Assembly (NCBI GenBank): GCA_963277665.1
Contig: OY728119.1
Span: forward strand, 311,880,206 to 311,944,205
Reading direction: 5' to 3'
Source of the DNA: Viscum album
Lineage: Eukaryota > Streptophyta > Magnoliopsida > Santalales > Viscaceae
Length of the DNA stretch: 64,000 nucleotides
Part shown: positions 9,671-22,700 of the stretch, piece by piece
Layout: the number at the start of each line of letters is the position of its first letter
Position numbering within the stretch: the first letter of the stretch is position 1
Notes under the pieces: generated by a model
What the model saw: only the letters and a program-made list of their open reading frames with translations
Told to the model about the DNA's origin: nothing
The model's database searches: none
Translations under genes and position numbers: made by a program

Positions 9671-12600
9671 GTGTAATCCCCAAAATACATTCATATCCCT
9701 ACCATGGGCCACTCTTACACATAATCCCCAATAATTTCCCCCCAAAAGGGAAGCTTCCATGAATAATCACCAACCACATGTTCGACTTTATGGGCCTCCT
9801 CCTCAGGTGTAATACCCAATTCCCCTTTATAAACTACGTTGGATTTTATTCCCAATCAATCATGATATGTAGGAAGCCTCCTCGAGGTCCAAATCCAATG
9901 TTCCTTCCATTTAATCCATTTCATCTACTCCCAACACTCCATCCACATCCACCCTAATTTTACACAGGGCACCACATCTCAGAAAGATCGTGACACTCAC
10001 TTGGATCTCTTTCATGTGTAAGACCCATCCCCATCATCCCTACTCCCAGACACACTTGGGCAGCTCCTATGCATAATCCCCACATAATCCAACCAAGATC
10101 AAACCTCTTGTGAATGGAATATCCCATGCATAATCCCCATACCATACCTTGTGGATGCACCTTTCATGGTGTGAGCATCCTTACCTCATGATGTTAAACT
10201 ACAAGGTCTAATCATATCATATGAACTTAAATTGTGGCATTGAACTATGTGGTTTTTGATCCCTACCTTCTAAACATGGTACATAGGACACCTATTTGAG
10301 GTTCAATCCCAACCAATGGTAAACCCTAGTGTCCCACTCCTAGGGTTGAACCTCCTTGATTCACCTCTAGGGGTTTCCAGATCAACCTTTACAGTGTGAC
10401 ATCTTCTCTTTATGGGACACACCTCCCAGATCCTCCTTCATGGGGCATTCTGATCCATCCATCTAGAAAATATTCTAGGTGATCCCTCATAGGGATTCAC
10501 CCCTTTTTTCCACCTCTATAGGGTGTTCTGATCATCCTCATTTTGTCTTTTCAAGATATTAAACTCATGACCTGTCTCATACTTCTACCCCATCCTAAAC
10601 AAGGGATTCTAGAGGTGAAAGTTTTTGAAGATATGAACCTACAGAGTCATATACCTCATACTAAACATGATATTCCTGGGTTGAAATCCTTGGAAGATAT
10701 GCCTTTGGAATCAGATACCTCATGACCAACATGGGATGCCTCAGGTTCCACACCTAAGATGCCACCATGAGATGCCATCCTATGAGGAAGAATACAGGTA
10801 ACCAATGTTCCTAGCATCTAGAAATATCAGCGATACCCAGAGTGACTACTCTCCTAACCAAAGGAATTTTCCCTATCAAGACCCTTTGGAATGTCTAGAT
10901 AGAAGAAACATAATTAACTGGCATCCACAGATAGATAGCACTGAGAATGAGTTCCATGAACATAACTTAAATCTATAAAGGAGACCCCGACTATGTGATG
11001 AATTCCAAATAGGGATCCATGGAAGGAAAAACCAACATCCCGTCATCCCATTTTAATCAAGGATCAAACATCACCGATGAAAGTGATGAAATATACCCAC
11101 CTTTAGAAAGAAGGAATGTGGGGCCACAGAATGTGATGCCAGTTTCATGTCAAATGCGCATGTTGGCACACCCCGACAAAAGAATCAGAAACAAATGTGA
11201 TTCATACTGAGGAAATTATACCTGAATTACATTTGGAATAGCATCAAGTGATTATAGACACACCTACTCTTGCTACTTTTCAACCATCTATCTTATTAGT
11301 TTTTGAATCTTAAGAAATTATGGCTGCAGATCTTATAAATATTGTGAATATTGGTCAATGATGGACTATATCCACTATTTCTAGAGATATTCATCTCTTT
11401 GAAGTGTCTATACTAGCTAAGACAAACTGAAGAATTAAAAGGGGAGTTTTTTTATTTATCATTAATAATATTATTGATTCTAATAAATAATAATTATAAG
11501 ATTATGATGAAGCTACTATGCTTATAGCTAAGATAAAACCGAGGTAAGAATTTGGTGAACCATATCACACTAAATATGTTCCTTGAGTTGATGAAATATA
11601 ATAACTAATATGAATCATTTAGTAGATTAATGTCAAAGTTTAGAATTTCACCAATAAATATCTTCATTAGTTTATAAAAATTGTGCCAAAACTGAGATAC
11701 CTATATTTGAGTTTGATGTGGCTGATGAGTAATCTTGTGTAAGTTATTATGTGATAATTTCTGAGGTTAATGTGTTGAAATATGAATTTATTGAATCTCA
11801 TTTGAAATACAAAAAATGTTATGAACATGTTGTTTCAAAGGAGAAAATGGATACTCTTAGGAAACTAGTGTTGAGGCGGTTCGATTATATCAAGCGGATA
11901 CTGACTGCTCGGCCATATATTATTTTCAAAAATTATTTTGATGGATTAAAAGTGTTTATTAAATTAGTAATGAAGAAATTACTGAAGGAATCAACTAGAG
12001 AGTCCTCACACAAAGTATCTTTGGATCAATCCATGATATAATCAAAACTATAAGGTGTATCTCAAGTAATAGATACATTTATTGGTGGTATTTCCTTTAT
12101 GTAGTGTGATCTTCTTTAAAAATAAATTTTACAAGGCCCTCGGAAAAGCTTAATTTCTAAATTTGGGTGCATTATAATAATTTTTAGAAGCATAGTATCT
12201 AGTATATACCAATCTCAAAAGGAAAAAATCTCTCTACACAAGTAAAATGCTCTATTAATCAAGGATACTTTAGTGAAATCTTATAAGGATGAGATATTTA
12301 TTATCATAGAGTTAGGAAAAATGGTTGGATCATTGGAAAACAAATTTTCTATGTTAGAAGACAAGTTTGTACATCTACATTGTATGTTTTTGAGAAACAT
12401 GAGATCATACTCTTCTTTTGAAGAAGAACATGGTTTGTTTGATCCAAATGAGCATCGAGTTACCTCTATGAGTAAAGAAATTATAGTTTTATTAATGATT
12501 TATACTCTTAAATCCAGTTTAGTAAGTTTTTACAATGATCAATTTTAATTTTTGAAGAAGTTAATCCTAAATTTTTCAAATAAGGGATATTTACAAAACT

Positions 12601-13548
12601 TATTTAGAGACTTTTCCTAGAATACATGGAATGGTTTTACTACCATTATTGAATACAACAAAAATGACATCATCACATGGATTGACATGTGTATATATTC
12701 ATTATGTCATCTATAAAGAAGGAATACTCTATGACCTTCCATATCTTATTTCCATGCCACAAAATCTAAAATTTATAAGGAGATCATTGATTCGGACGAG
12801 ATTTATTTGAGGTAAAATCTCAGGTTTGTTGTAGGAGTCTCATTGCCTTTTCACACCACTTCAACTAATCTACCTTTCACTCCTACAAATCACTTTGACA
12901 TGATGAGATATTATTAAGATTATATATATATATATATCTAATTCGTTTTAGTGAGGATTTATCCTAGAGAAATATCCATCCTTGGAGGATCTTTTTCTAC
13001 ATCGGAAGTTGTTACAGAAGATATTGTTGATAGCCCTCTACCTACCTCTTCCTTGCCAACAATCCAACCAAAATATTTCAAGAAGACACCACTAAAATAT
13101 TATCATGAACCATAGGATATATTTCCCATCTTAATCATGATGTTTAAATCATATTTCATGGATTTTCTCAAATATTTGAATGATTTTTTTAATAAATATA
13201 TTTTATTATTCTATACATTTCATTATTTTTGTTATATCCTTCTATTTTATTACATTTTTATATTACTCCTTTTTATTCTTTACTATGTTTTTTTCTATGA
13301 AATTCAATGCTAGATTCTATTCATAATCACATTATAACTATTTACACATGTTCATGTGACAAAATAAATGTGTTATACTTACCTAATTCATTTTCATATC
13401 ACAAAATGGGGATAAGTAAGACTAAACATTGTTCATGAAAAATAGAATAAATCCCAATTCTAATTTTCAAAAAAATTTATCTTACAATAATTTCCAAATA
13501 AAATATTGTATTTATTGATTACTTGATTATGTGTTTGTTGATCATAAA
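9671..13548. other. Decayed repeat DNA without a recognisable gene
   Basis: Flank of the Ogre element. From 9,671 to about 10,150 the phrase CATAATCCCC or a variant recurs at least four times at irregular spacing. From 10,588 to 10,719 there is a 66-bp tandem pair. From about 11,000 the sequence is AT-rich with short open stretches (for example 11,019-11,210 plus, 11,751-12,041 plus and 12,273-12,548 plus) that show no domain I recognise. A (TA)n run lies at about 12,923-12,940. The last part may be the decayed 3' internal end of the copia-like element whose LTR starts at 13,561. Confidence 0.4.
10588..10719 (+). repeat. Two tandem 66-bp units, each 22 codons
   Basis: In one plus frame the units read PHPKQGILEVKVFEDMNLQS.. 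and PHTKHDIPGLKSLEDMPLES.., at 10,588-10,653 and 10,654-10,719. A third, more divergent unit begins at 10,720 (after a stop in this frame). Shared positions are PH-x-K, a Lys, EDM and L-x-S. Probably the remnant of a repeat-containing element protein; no function assigned. Confidence 0.5.
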
Positions 13549-13560
13549 AAATGGAGAGAT

Positions 13561-15195
13561 TGTTGGACAGACTTATGTTGTTCAAATATATCTCAGTTGT
13601 TTATATGTTTTGATGACTCAAAAAATCCCTTTTTATTTACTAAAAGGTTTTTCTTAAGAGTTTTATAATTTTATGAAAATTTATTCATATGGATTATAAG
13701 TTTATTAATGAATAAAGTCTAAATAAATTTATTCTATAAAAGTGGAAATAAATTCATTTTATGGATGCTAGAATTCATTTTTCTTTCAAAGGAATTTTAT
13801 CTTACATATCAAGTTTATCTTACTCATAAAATAATTCTCTTACGAAGAAAATATTGTACTTACACTAAAATATCTATCCTACGATAAAAAATTTTATCTT
13901 ATGAAATATTAGCATCAAAAATTTTCTTACTACATAAGTAAGATTATCTTATGATGAGGTCAATATTATAAGGAAAATTTAGATGAAAATTCAATAAGTT
14001 CTTTTATCTTACGAAGAGGACCTTGATAAATGAATCATCTTACAAATTTCAAAAAAATCCATAAAATTCATTTTTCAAGGGATAGTAATTCATTATTTTA
14101 TGAGAAGTATTTATCCTATACAAATAGTAAATATAAATTATTTATCTTATAAAGCATAGAATTCAAATATCTGAAGTGTTTTGTCTTATGAATCTTCTCT
14201 ATAAATTATCTTATGAGAACAATAATGCTAGAAAATTATCTTACAAAGATAAATATAACTTAAAAATAATTATGAATATGCTATTAACATTTGTGTTTCC
14301 ACTTGATAAGTCAAATTATACTTTTATATGCATTAGAAAATGAGTTTTATAGAAAAAGAAATATCAATTTGGACAAATCATATTTTTTCCAAGAATGGAA
14401 ACATCCAATAAAGAATATTTATGACATATCTACCATAGAGATTCATTTAATATTTAGAAAATAAGGACACGTGAAATTAAGAACCCGTATCTTTAACTTT
14501 TCAAAAGGATTTTCCACTCGATCATTGGGATCTTCGAGTGTTCTTATGTTCAAATTTGAAATAGGATGTAAATATATATAAGATTTTCCCATTGCATAAA
14601 GGAGAGGCGTGTAGATAGAAAATAAATGATGCATGCTCCACAAAATGATCAAAAATAAAACACTTGATGCTGCTATATATTTTTTGTGCTTACAAGATTA
14701 TATTTTGTAATCAAATAACTTCTAGAGCTGTAATTAGAAAATTATTATCTTCTCTGTATGTTTCTTTAACTTCTTTTAGATGATACTTGCAACTGTATGT
14801 TGTACCTTTTTCTAAACTTCATTAATTCATATATATTTTTTATCTAAACTCATTATAATCAACTGTTATAAGTCCATGGGTAGGTATTATAAAGGGAGAG
14901 TCTAGTTAAAATCTCTTAGACCTTTTTAATAAGTAACAGATACTTGCACTCAGTAGGGAAACCCATGAGAAGGGATAATATAATTAAAATCCTCAAACAC
15001 ATAGAGTAGAGTTTTAGTGGAGTATACTAGGGGATATATATTCCAAGAAACACTATAAATACCTAATTCTTGATCATTTTATTTCTATATTTTTTTCCAC
15101 TACTTGTTTATGTATAGAAAAGATTTTAACCTTTATTCCTTGAAAATGGTGGTTTTAAAGAAACTTTTCAAGAACTAAATTTACCACCTCTTGAT
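13561..15195 (+). repeat. Copia-like LTR, decayed (3' or solo LTR)
   Basis: A purine run AAAAAATGGAGAGAT (13,546-13,560) precedes TGTTGGACAG at 13,561, the arrangement of PPT and LTR start seen in SIRE-type Ty1/copia elements. The far end is placed near 15,195, after TTCAAGAACTAAATTTACCA, which resembles the LTR end of such elements. No second copy is visible here. AT-rich and gene-free. Confidence 0.45.
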
Positions 15196-15199
15196 TATT

Positions 15200-17279
15200 A
15201 GCATATTAATTATCTGAATAACACCATGCACCATAAATTTTATCTCATGAGATAAAAACATTTCCTAGACCATTTTATGTTTATATAATTTTGGTTCTAT
15301 CTGTCACATTTATATCATGTACATACATTTGTGTTCCACATAGATCATGCAACATAAGAACATCATTCGTCACTTTTAACCCATAATTGAGTGTGGATTA
15401 CATACATGGAATTCCCAAATCAATGAAGGATAGTTACATATATTTGAATACCCTTGAGTGTAAATGGGGATAGGTATTCACAAAAAAAAATGTTTGTCAT
15501 GGAAAAGTGTAGGATAATTTAGGCAGCATAAGGGGTGTACATAAAGATTTTAGAAGGGTTTAATGAGAGTTAAATGTGGTCTCCCATTACTTTTACATCA
15601 TAATAATAGTAAAATAAATGTTTAAATTCACATTCCAATATGAATAATTGGAAATCAATTAGAATAATATGATCAAAGTTCTTGAATAGAGAGGAGGAGG
15701 AGGGAATCCCTTACATTGAGAGGGCACTTCTAAAAGCTTGAGAGTAGCTTATTAAGATATTGGGAATAGATTGGGGGTTTAGATATAAATAGAGAGATTA
15801 AATTAATACCTAATGGGTTTTGAGATAATAGGGTTAGGATTTTGGTTGGGTATTTATAAAAAAAATAGAGGTTAATTCTTTATTAATTTTTAAACTTAGG
15901 TTTTGGACTCTATATAATAAAATAATCAAAACAAAAAACCTTACAAAGGTTTTTGCCTATGGTTTCTAACAAATAATATTGGTTTTAAGTATTTTATAAG
16001 GATGAGAAGCCAACATATTAAAATAATACCATTGATGATGTGTAAGTGAGTTATTCTTATAAAAATTTGATTTTAAAACATTAAAATATAATATAGATTT
16101 TGGAGGATTCATTAATTGTTTATAAAATTAATCAAATAATTTAAAAAAAATATTTTAAAGAGGAAACATATATTTTATCATGGATTCATTTTATATAATT
16201 TTTTAAATCACTTTTTGGATATTATGATGTCATAATACAGACTGTATATTTATATTATATTTAATTTTTACATAAGAAATCGATTGTCCCAAAAAATTAT
16301 GAAAAAATAACCATAGGAGAACTTCAAAATTATGATTTCAAAAATAATTATTATTTTATAAAAATAATTATCTAATTATGATAATTTACACTTTTAAATA
16401 AAAATACTTATTTACTAGGAAATACTTGTTTTTACAACAATAAAAGTTTTCTTACCCTTATAAAGATTACAATGGACTTCACTATATTATATTATATTTT
16501 TTATTTAAATAAATATTATTTAATAATAATATTATATGAAATTAATATGTATTAAAAAAATTTTGAATTTATCAAAAAAGAGTTTTAAAACCATATATTT
16601 TCCAAGAATACAATTTTGGTTTCTTCAGGACAAAATCTAATTTTCATCAACTAAATATAATTGTATATATAAATTAATAATTAAAAGGAATAAAAATAAT
16701 CATTATTTTAATAAAAATAATCATTATTTTAATAAAAATAAAATATAAAAATTCATAATACTATGTTATAGATACATAACACCTTATTAAACCAACATAC
16801 ACCCTAAGGGCAAGGTGTGTGATGGTGGAACTTTCTTGGTGTGGTTCGATGAACATGGTTTGGGTTTTGATCTTGATAAGATTGAACTTATCCCATAAAT
16901 GATTTCATATGTTTTTCAGTTTCTTAATTTCATCTTGGACTTTTCCAAGGTAAAATATTGGTGATGCCATCTACTTTGTAATCTCTGATAATTGGGCTTC
17001 ATAGGGTATGATCCTACTGGTTGAGGTCATCGCTTCATTCATCTGTGTGAATTAGACTTTATCATAACCCTTAATATATATTAATCTTAAAAGTCACTAT
17101 ACAAAAACTATATTATCAATGGTTAAGATACATAATAGTTATTTAAATCAAACTTTCAATATTTTATAATGGTCCAAAATAACCTAAGTAGTACATGGGT
17201 TTTCTATAACTACATTACTTAATATGGAATCTATTCATTCAAAAATAAAATTTTATTTATAAAATTATGGGTCCTCACA
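15200..17279 (-). repeat. 3' LTR of Tekay-A (outer end truncated)
   Basis: Aligns with 35,060-37,067 throughout. Anchors include CATTTATATCATGTACAT (15,309) with its partner at 35,110, and AAACTTAGGTTTTGGACTC (about 15,892 and 35,698). The inner boundary reads TGTGAGGACCC on minus beginning at 17,279. AT-rich, no gene. The outer end near 15,200 abuts the copia-like LTR. Confidence 0.7.
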
Positions 17280-17293
17280 TTCTTACCCCCTTT
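17280..17293 (-). other. Polypurine tract of Tekay-A
   Basis: Minus strand AAAGGGGGTAAGAA immediately precedes the LTR start TGTGAGG, the expected site for plus-strand priming. Confidence 0.7.
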
Positions 17294-18229
17294 ATAAATT
17301 TCACCCATGAAATTTCATTTTATACACTAAAATAAATAAGGTTACTTCTATTTTATCTCCTCTTCTAGTTCTCATGTTACTTCCCCAAACCTATGGTTCC
17401 ACCATAGTACTTTTACCAAGTGAGTTGTTTTTTTTAGTAGAACTTTGTCTCTATAATCTAAGATCTTAACCTGGTTCTCCTCGTATGAAAGATCATTATC
17501 CAAGGGTACCAAATATAGATTCAGTGCATGTGAGAGTTCTAATATGCGCTTACTCAAGATGGATACATGGAAAATATCATGTACTTGGTATAGGTTAGGT
17601 GGAAGTGCTAGTATGTAATCCATTGCTTCGATGTGATCAAGGATCTCAAAGGAGTTGATGTATCTTGGGATAAGATTTCCATTCTTCCAAAGCATCATTA
17701 CTTTATCTATGTAGATATATGAAGGAACACCTTATCTTTGAAATCAAACTCCAAGTTTCATCAATGATTGTATGTGTAGCTTTTCTATTGATTTTTTTTA
17801 GATTTCATATGATGTTTAATAGTTTGAACTTTATCTATCATCTCTTAGATAACATCAGGTACCATAAGCTTCCACTCTCCAACTTTATCCCGTCATGTTA
17901 GAGTCTAACACCTCTTCCCATATAGAGCCTTATAAGGTGCCACTTGAATGCTAGAATATAAACTATTTTTATATACAAACTCCACTAAGAAAAGGTACTA
18001 ATCCTAATATCCTTGTAAATACATTTACCATGACCTTAGAATATCTTCTAGAGTTAGAATAGTTCTTTAAGAATGACCATTTGTATAAAGATGATAATCA
18101 GTGATAAAACTCACCTCTATATCCAATTCTTATTGAAGGATTCTTTAGAACCTCAAGGTAAACCTCAGATCTAGATCAGATAGAATAGAGAGTGGAAATA
18201 TATATAGTCTTACCACTTCCCATATATAT
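17294..18229 (-). pseudogene. Tekay-A integrase C-terminal part and chromodomain
   Basis: From 18,229 downward the minus strand shows integrase core text (WEVVRLYIFPLSILSDLDLR, matching the family's second catalytic Asp region), then decayed sequence. An open stretch at 17,698-17,372 includes NLIPRYINSFEILDHIEAMD, LPPNLYQVHDIFHVSIL and VKVLWWNHRFGEVT. The last segments are the post-integrase linker and the chromodomain typical of Tekay chromoviruses (Del/Tekay). The chromodomain in this family targets integration to heterochromatin. Several stops and probable indels make it non-functional. Confidence 0.7.
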
Positions 18230-19737
18230 TGAGCAGCCCATGTAGCATTTTTGATTCTATACAGGAATTGGTCAGATTAGAAATTTATAAATCCAAAACT
18301 ACACTTGCTATAAAGTCATATCAAAATTGAAGTATGGGGTTGAACCCATAGGGAAAATTTGTAATATCTGGTGATCAAGAGGTTAGAACATGATAGGTGG
18401 ATTCCTCACATGACTCTTGTAGGTTTGGTTTTCTAAGACTAAGTAGTTTGGTTTTAATTTAGAATAAATATAAGGGATCATGGTTAATTTTAGGGCTTGG
18501 GTAAATGGTACTTATAAATCTAGCTTAGTATGGTCCTATGTAATAGGTTGTGAATCGAATTGGAGTTCACCAATTGGTTTTTGTCAAACAAATTATATCT
18601 GCCTAATTTGTAAGCTACACTTTAGTCATAGGAATTCAGCAACCTAGGTGAAATAAGCTTAAATTCAAGGGCAGAAATCATCACAGGCTATTAGTCCTAG
18701 TATACTCAACTTCAATTAGGTTAGGATCCTATTATTGTAATTCCCTATATTAGGGTTATGAAAAAGAATGTGATTAACGTTATTTCTTAACCAAATTCTT
18801 AGACAAAAGGTTTCCCAAGTTTTTATCTAGGGGTTAATTAGATTTAATCTACCCCTACTCTCAACCCCTAACACTAGAAGATTAGTCTTACATGATAAAA
18901 ATGGTATTATATGAAATATGAAATGTAAGAATTCATATCATATTCATAAAGAATATCTAGACTGAAGTAATTAACAATTAGAATAATTAAAACAATCCAT
19001 GAAATTACTTGGAATGAAAGGAAAGGACACATAGAAATTGATTTTGAAAGAGGTAATCATAATTGAAACAATAATCGGAACAAGGTTAGAGTGATACAAA
19101 ATGGTTTGGAAGGAATTGTAGGAAAAAAGGATGAGTAAAACAGGAAAAAATAAAAGAAAAAAAGTTTATAAAGTGCAAAAATAGAGATTAAAAGAAAATA
19201 AAAGAGATATTTAACCATTTGCATCCAGTGTCAGGGTGTTGTTATGTTTATAAGCTCGGTTCTCTCATGACATGTAAATGTTTTATGTCATGATATTGTT
19301 TTAAATGAATTATTCATATAAAATTTCATGATGTGTAATGAAAATTCATGTCATGTAATCATATCTTCAAATATCTTTGAAAATGTTGTATCTCCCATAT
19401 TTCACTACTTGTATATTTTGGTGGGCATAGAAATTTAATCTTTCACATCATATAATGGTTTCACATCATGTATTTATTTGTTTTGGAGGATTTATGGATT
19501 TTACTAGTTTCACGGGTTGGAATTTGGTCTGTAGGTGTCTTGTGCTAAAATAATACATGTTGTGAACAACATTCATTATGTGTAATGTCTAATTTTTTTG
19601 AAATTATAACAACACCTCCTTTAATAATTTAATTCTTATTTCTTACAAAAACAAACCAAACCCCAAGGAATTATAAAATAAATCATGAATAAAACCTAGG
19701 GAATAGTATCCAATATATATATGAATTCAACTTATCA
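18230..19737 (-). repeat. 3' LTR of the Athila element
   Basis: Aligns along its length with 30,002-31,549: starts (plus) TGAGCAGCCCATG against TTAGCCAGCCTATG, and ends ...CAACTTATCA against ...TTATATTATCA. Shared text includes AAATTTATAAATCC (18,282/30,053) and AATAAATCATGAATAAA near the end. Gene-free. Confidence 0.75.
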
Positions 19738-22700
19738 AACTCACCAACAATTGATTAATTTCTTATCCTCAAGAAAAAAATCATCTAAATAAGGATTCCA
19801 ACTAGAAATAAATTAAACAAAAAACATACATTACAACCAAGAAAATAAAACTAAGTGTTAGTAGAAAAATCTAGTCCTCCAAAATCACTCCTACAGATAT
19901 ATTCAATCATGTATCATAATAAAGTAATTTATTCAAATAATTTCTTCCTTTAATTATAATTTATCAACTATTCCTTAGAATCTATACCCATAGTGAAATT
20001 TATATCATCGTTAATTTTTTCTCATCAATTAAGGAAAAATGAAATTAGGATTATGCTCAAAACATGAATACATGTTTCTAACCATAGGGTTTCATTAGTT
20101 CTAACATCTTTACTCCATAAATACAAACACACAATTAATCATGATGGATATTTAAATTAGGTTCAAATGATTCTAAGGATAAGGGTAGGTGGATAGATGA
20201 TAAAAATAAAGATCAAAAATGAGGGTAATCTATCAAGTATAATACGTGATAATCAGAAATAATTAAAAGAATAATCTCCTCCAAAAATTGATATCTCTAC
20301 ACTCACAAAATCTCAGGGTAATTCCATGGATGTGTTATAAAAGTGAAATGAAAGTATCATATTTATTATTCTTTTTGAAAGTCATGTCTAGGATAGAACT
20401 CACATATATCACCTAACTACTTATGATCCATCATAAGATTCATCAATCTGGAAATGGTGATTTTTGACCTTCCTAATACCCAACCCAAAAAAATAGGATA
20501 ATCATGAATGTTATATCAAAATAACCATGGACCACTTCCCATATATCATGTGTAAAATTCACCATATGTCTCCTCAATAGTAATTATCCCTTGTCTATTA
20601 GTAATGATCATATCCCCACACTTATTCAATTAATAATCATTTAGCTATTCCAATAGTGGGGTATTAATGGGTAAAATGGTCTTGTATAATAGTTTAATCC
20701 TAACAAGCACATTCATGGATTCTATGGGCTTAAGAAGGATAAATATATAGCTAGGTCTTAGGATAAATGTCTCAACAAAAATGACTCAATCATTTCAATA
20801 GTGTATTTTTTTTAGTAATATCCTCAATAATATTCCTATTCAAGTTTTTATTAGTTTATATGTCCTAAGTATTTCTCAAAAACTATTCTCAAAAAATAAT
20901 ATAAAAATGTAGGTCCAAAATCCTCTTAGGGATGGGAGTACATAAAATAGGTTAATCACTCAGGGCATAACAACTAATAAAAATTTAATCAAAATCAATT
21001 GAAATAAATGAGAATCATAAGTGAATTACTCCACTCAACAATCATTCTAAAATTATAAGAAAGAATAAGAATATATTTTAACATTTTTTCATCCTAACAT
21101 TTTCTTTTCTTTACATGGTTGTAATGAGATTTCAAGTTAAATGATTATTTCAATTAAAAATGTCTCCTTGTATGGTGAGAAAAAGTAATAATCCATATGA
21201 AAACATAATAAATATCAAGAATGTATCCCCCACACTTAAAATTAAATAGTGTTTACACTATTTTAGAAAGAGATGTGGGATAGAAAGCAATAATGTTATA
21301 GACAGACTGGAGATGGAAATTATGAATTCAAAATACAGAATCAAGATCTACCTATAACAAAGGTCATGCCATGGAGTAATGTTTTAGATGGTGATTTGAA
21401 ACTGGGAACCTGAAAAAAATGTTAGAATCAAAATATACATGCACTAGACAATATATTAGTATATAGAATATAACCAATATGTAAGAAAAAAATGGGTAGG
21501 TTCACATAGTAGAAATAACTAAAAAATTAGCTTGGATATATGCATGTAGTAGGCTATAGCGATGTATTGATTGAATAATGAACAAAAATTTCTAGAAAAG
21601 GGAAAAAAATATCCTAATCAACTAAGAAAAAAAATAATAAATCAAAAATATGGGTTTCTACCCATAAAGTGCTAATAATTACATCATCAACCAAAATAAT
21701 GGAAAAAATCATTTAGTGGCATCCATTTGGTCTATTTTATGTTATCTCTTCCAGGAACTAGTAGTTGTATCCTTGAGCTCATGGGGGTGTTTGGTGGGGT
21801 TTACCACCTTAGGAATGGATTGACCAAACATATCATGTGGTAGTAGTAAAATCTAGGAAGTTAATATATGGATATCTCATAGATGTATCTATAAATCATC
21901 CACTCAAGGGTATACCTCATGGATAAGTCATATAGGTGTCCTAATAGACTCATCAACAGTCATAACATAGGTAGAAGATTGATAAATATCAAACTTAATG
22001 CACAAATGAGAATGAGAATGTATGCAATTCAGGCAATCAAAAATCATATCACATCCCTTAGATAAAATAAATGGTACAAATAAGAATAAGTAATGTAATG
22101 AGTAAAAAATACACCCAAAACGTAGTATAATGGGGGATGGGTACACTAGAAAAAGACTAAATAGTTTGGGAATACTCTATGCTATCAGTACTAGAGGTAC
22201 CCTCCCAAATATTGGGTTTATGGATCTACCCCTCCGTATCTATAGAAACAATATAGGTGGGGTTTATGAGTCAAACTATAAATCTTGGGTTATAGTGATG
22301 GAAATTCATTTGGTTAAAATAGATGAGGTGTTGATCCGTACATTGGTCATGTGTCTGGAAATGGGATCAATGAATGGAACCTCAGATAAATAAGGTAAGG
22401 TGAGTCCCTTTCCCCTATGAGGCTGAGCAGCTAATTTGTCCCTATGAGAAGAAATATCTATAATTTATAGAGGTATATTAGCGGATGAAATAGTAGGGTA
22501 TAGGGTAGATAGTTTTGGAGTAGATCTGGTAGCAAGCATGGTTGTAGTAGTGGATTGGGGGGTGGGTGGTGTGGTAGTAGTATCAGTTGGGCCGGTGGCC
22601 TGAAACTTGGAAGGATCAGTGAAGGTAATTATAAAGTGAAGGTTGAACCACCATTGGTTCTCAAAAATACACTAGAGAACACAGTAATTCCTACAAATCA

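Noticed and set aside
12923..12940. (TA)n microsatellite
   Set aside because: Ordinary short simple repeat in AT-rich DNA.
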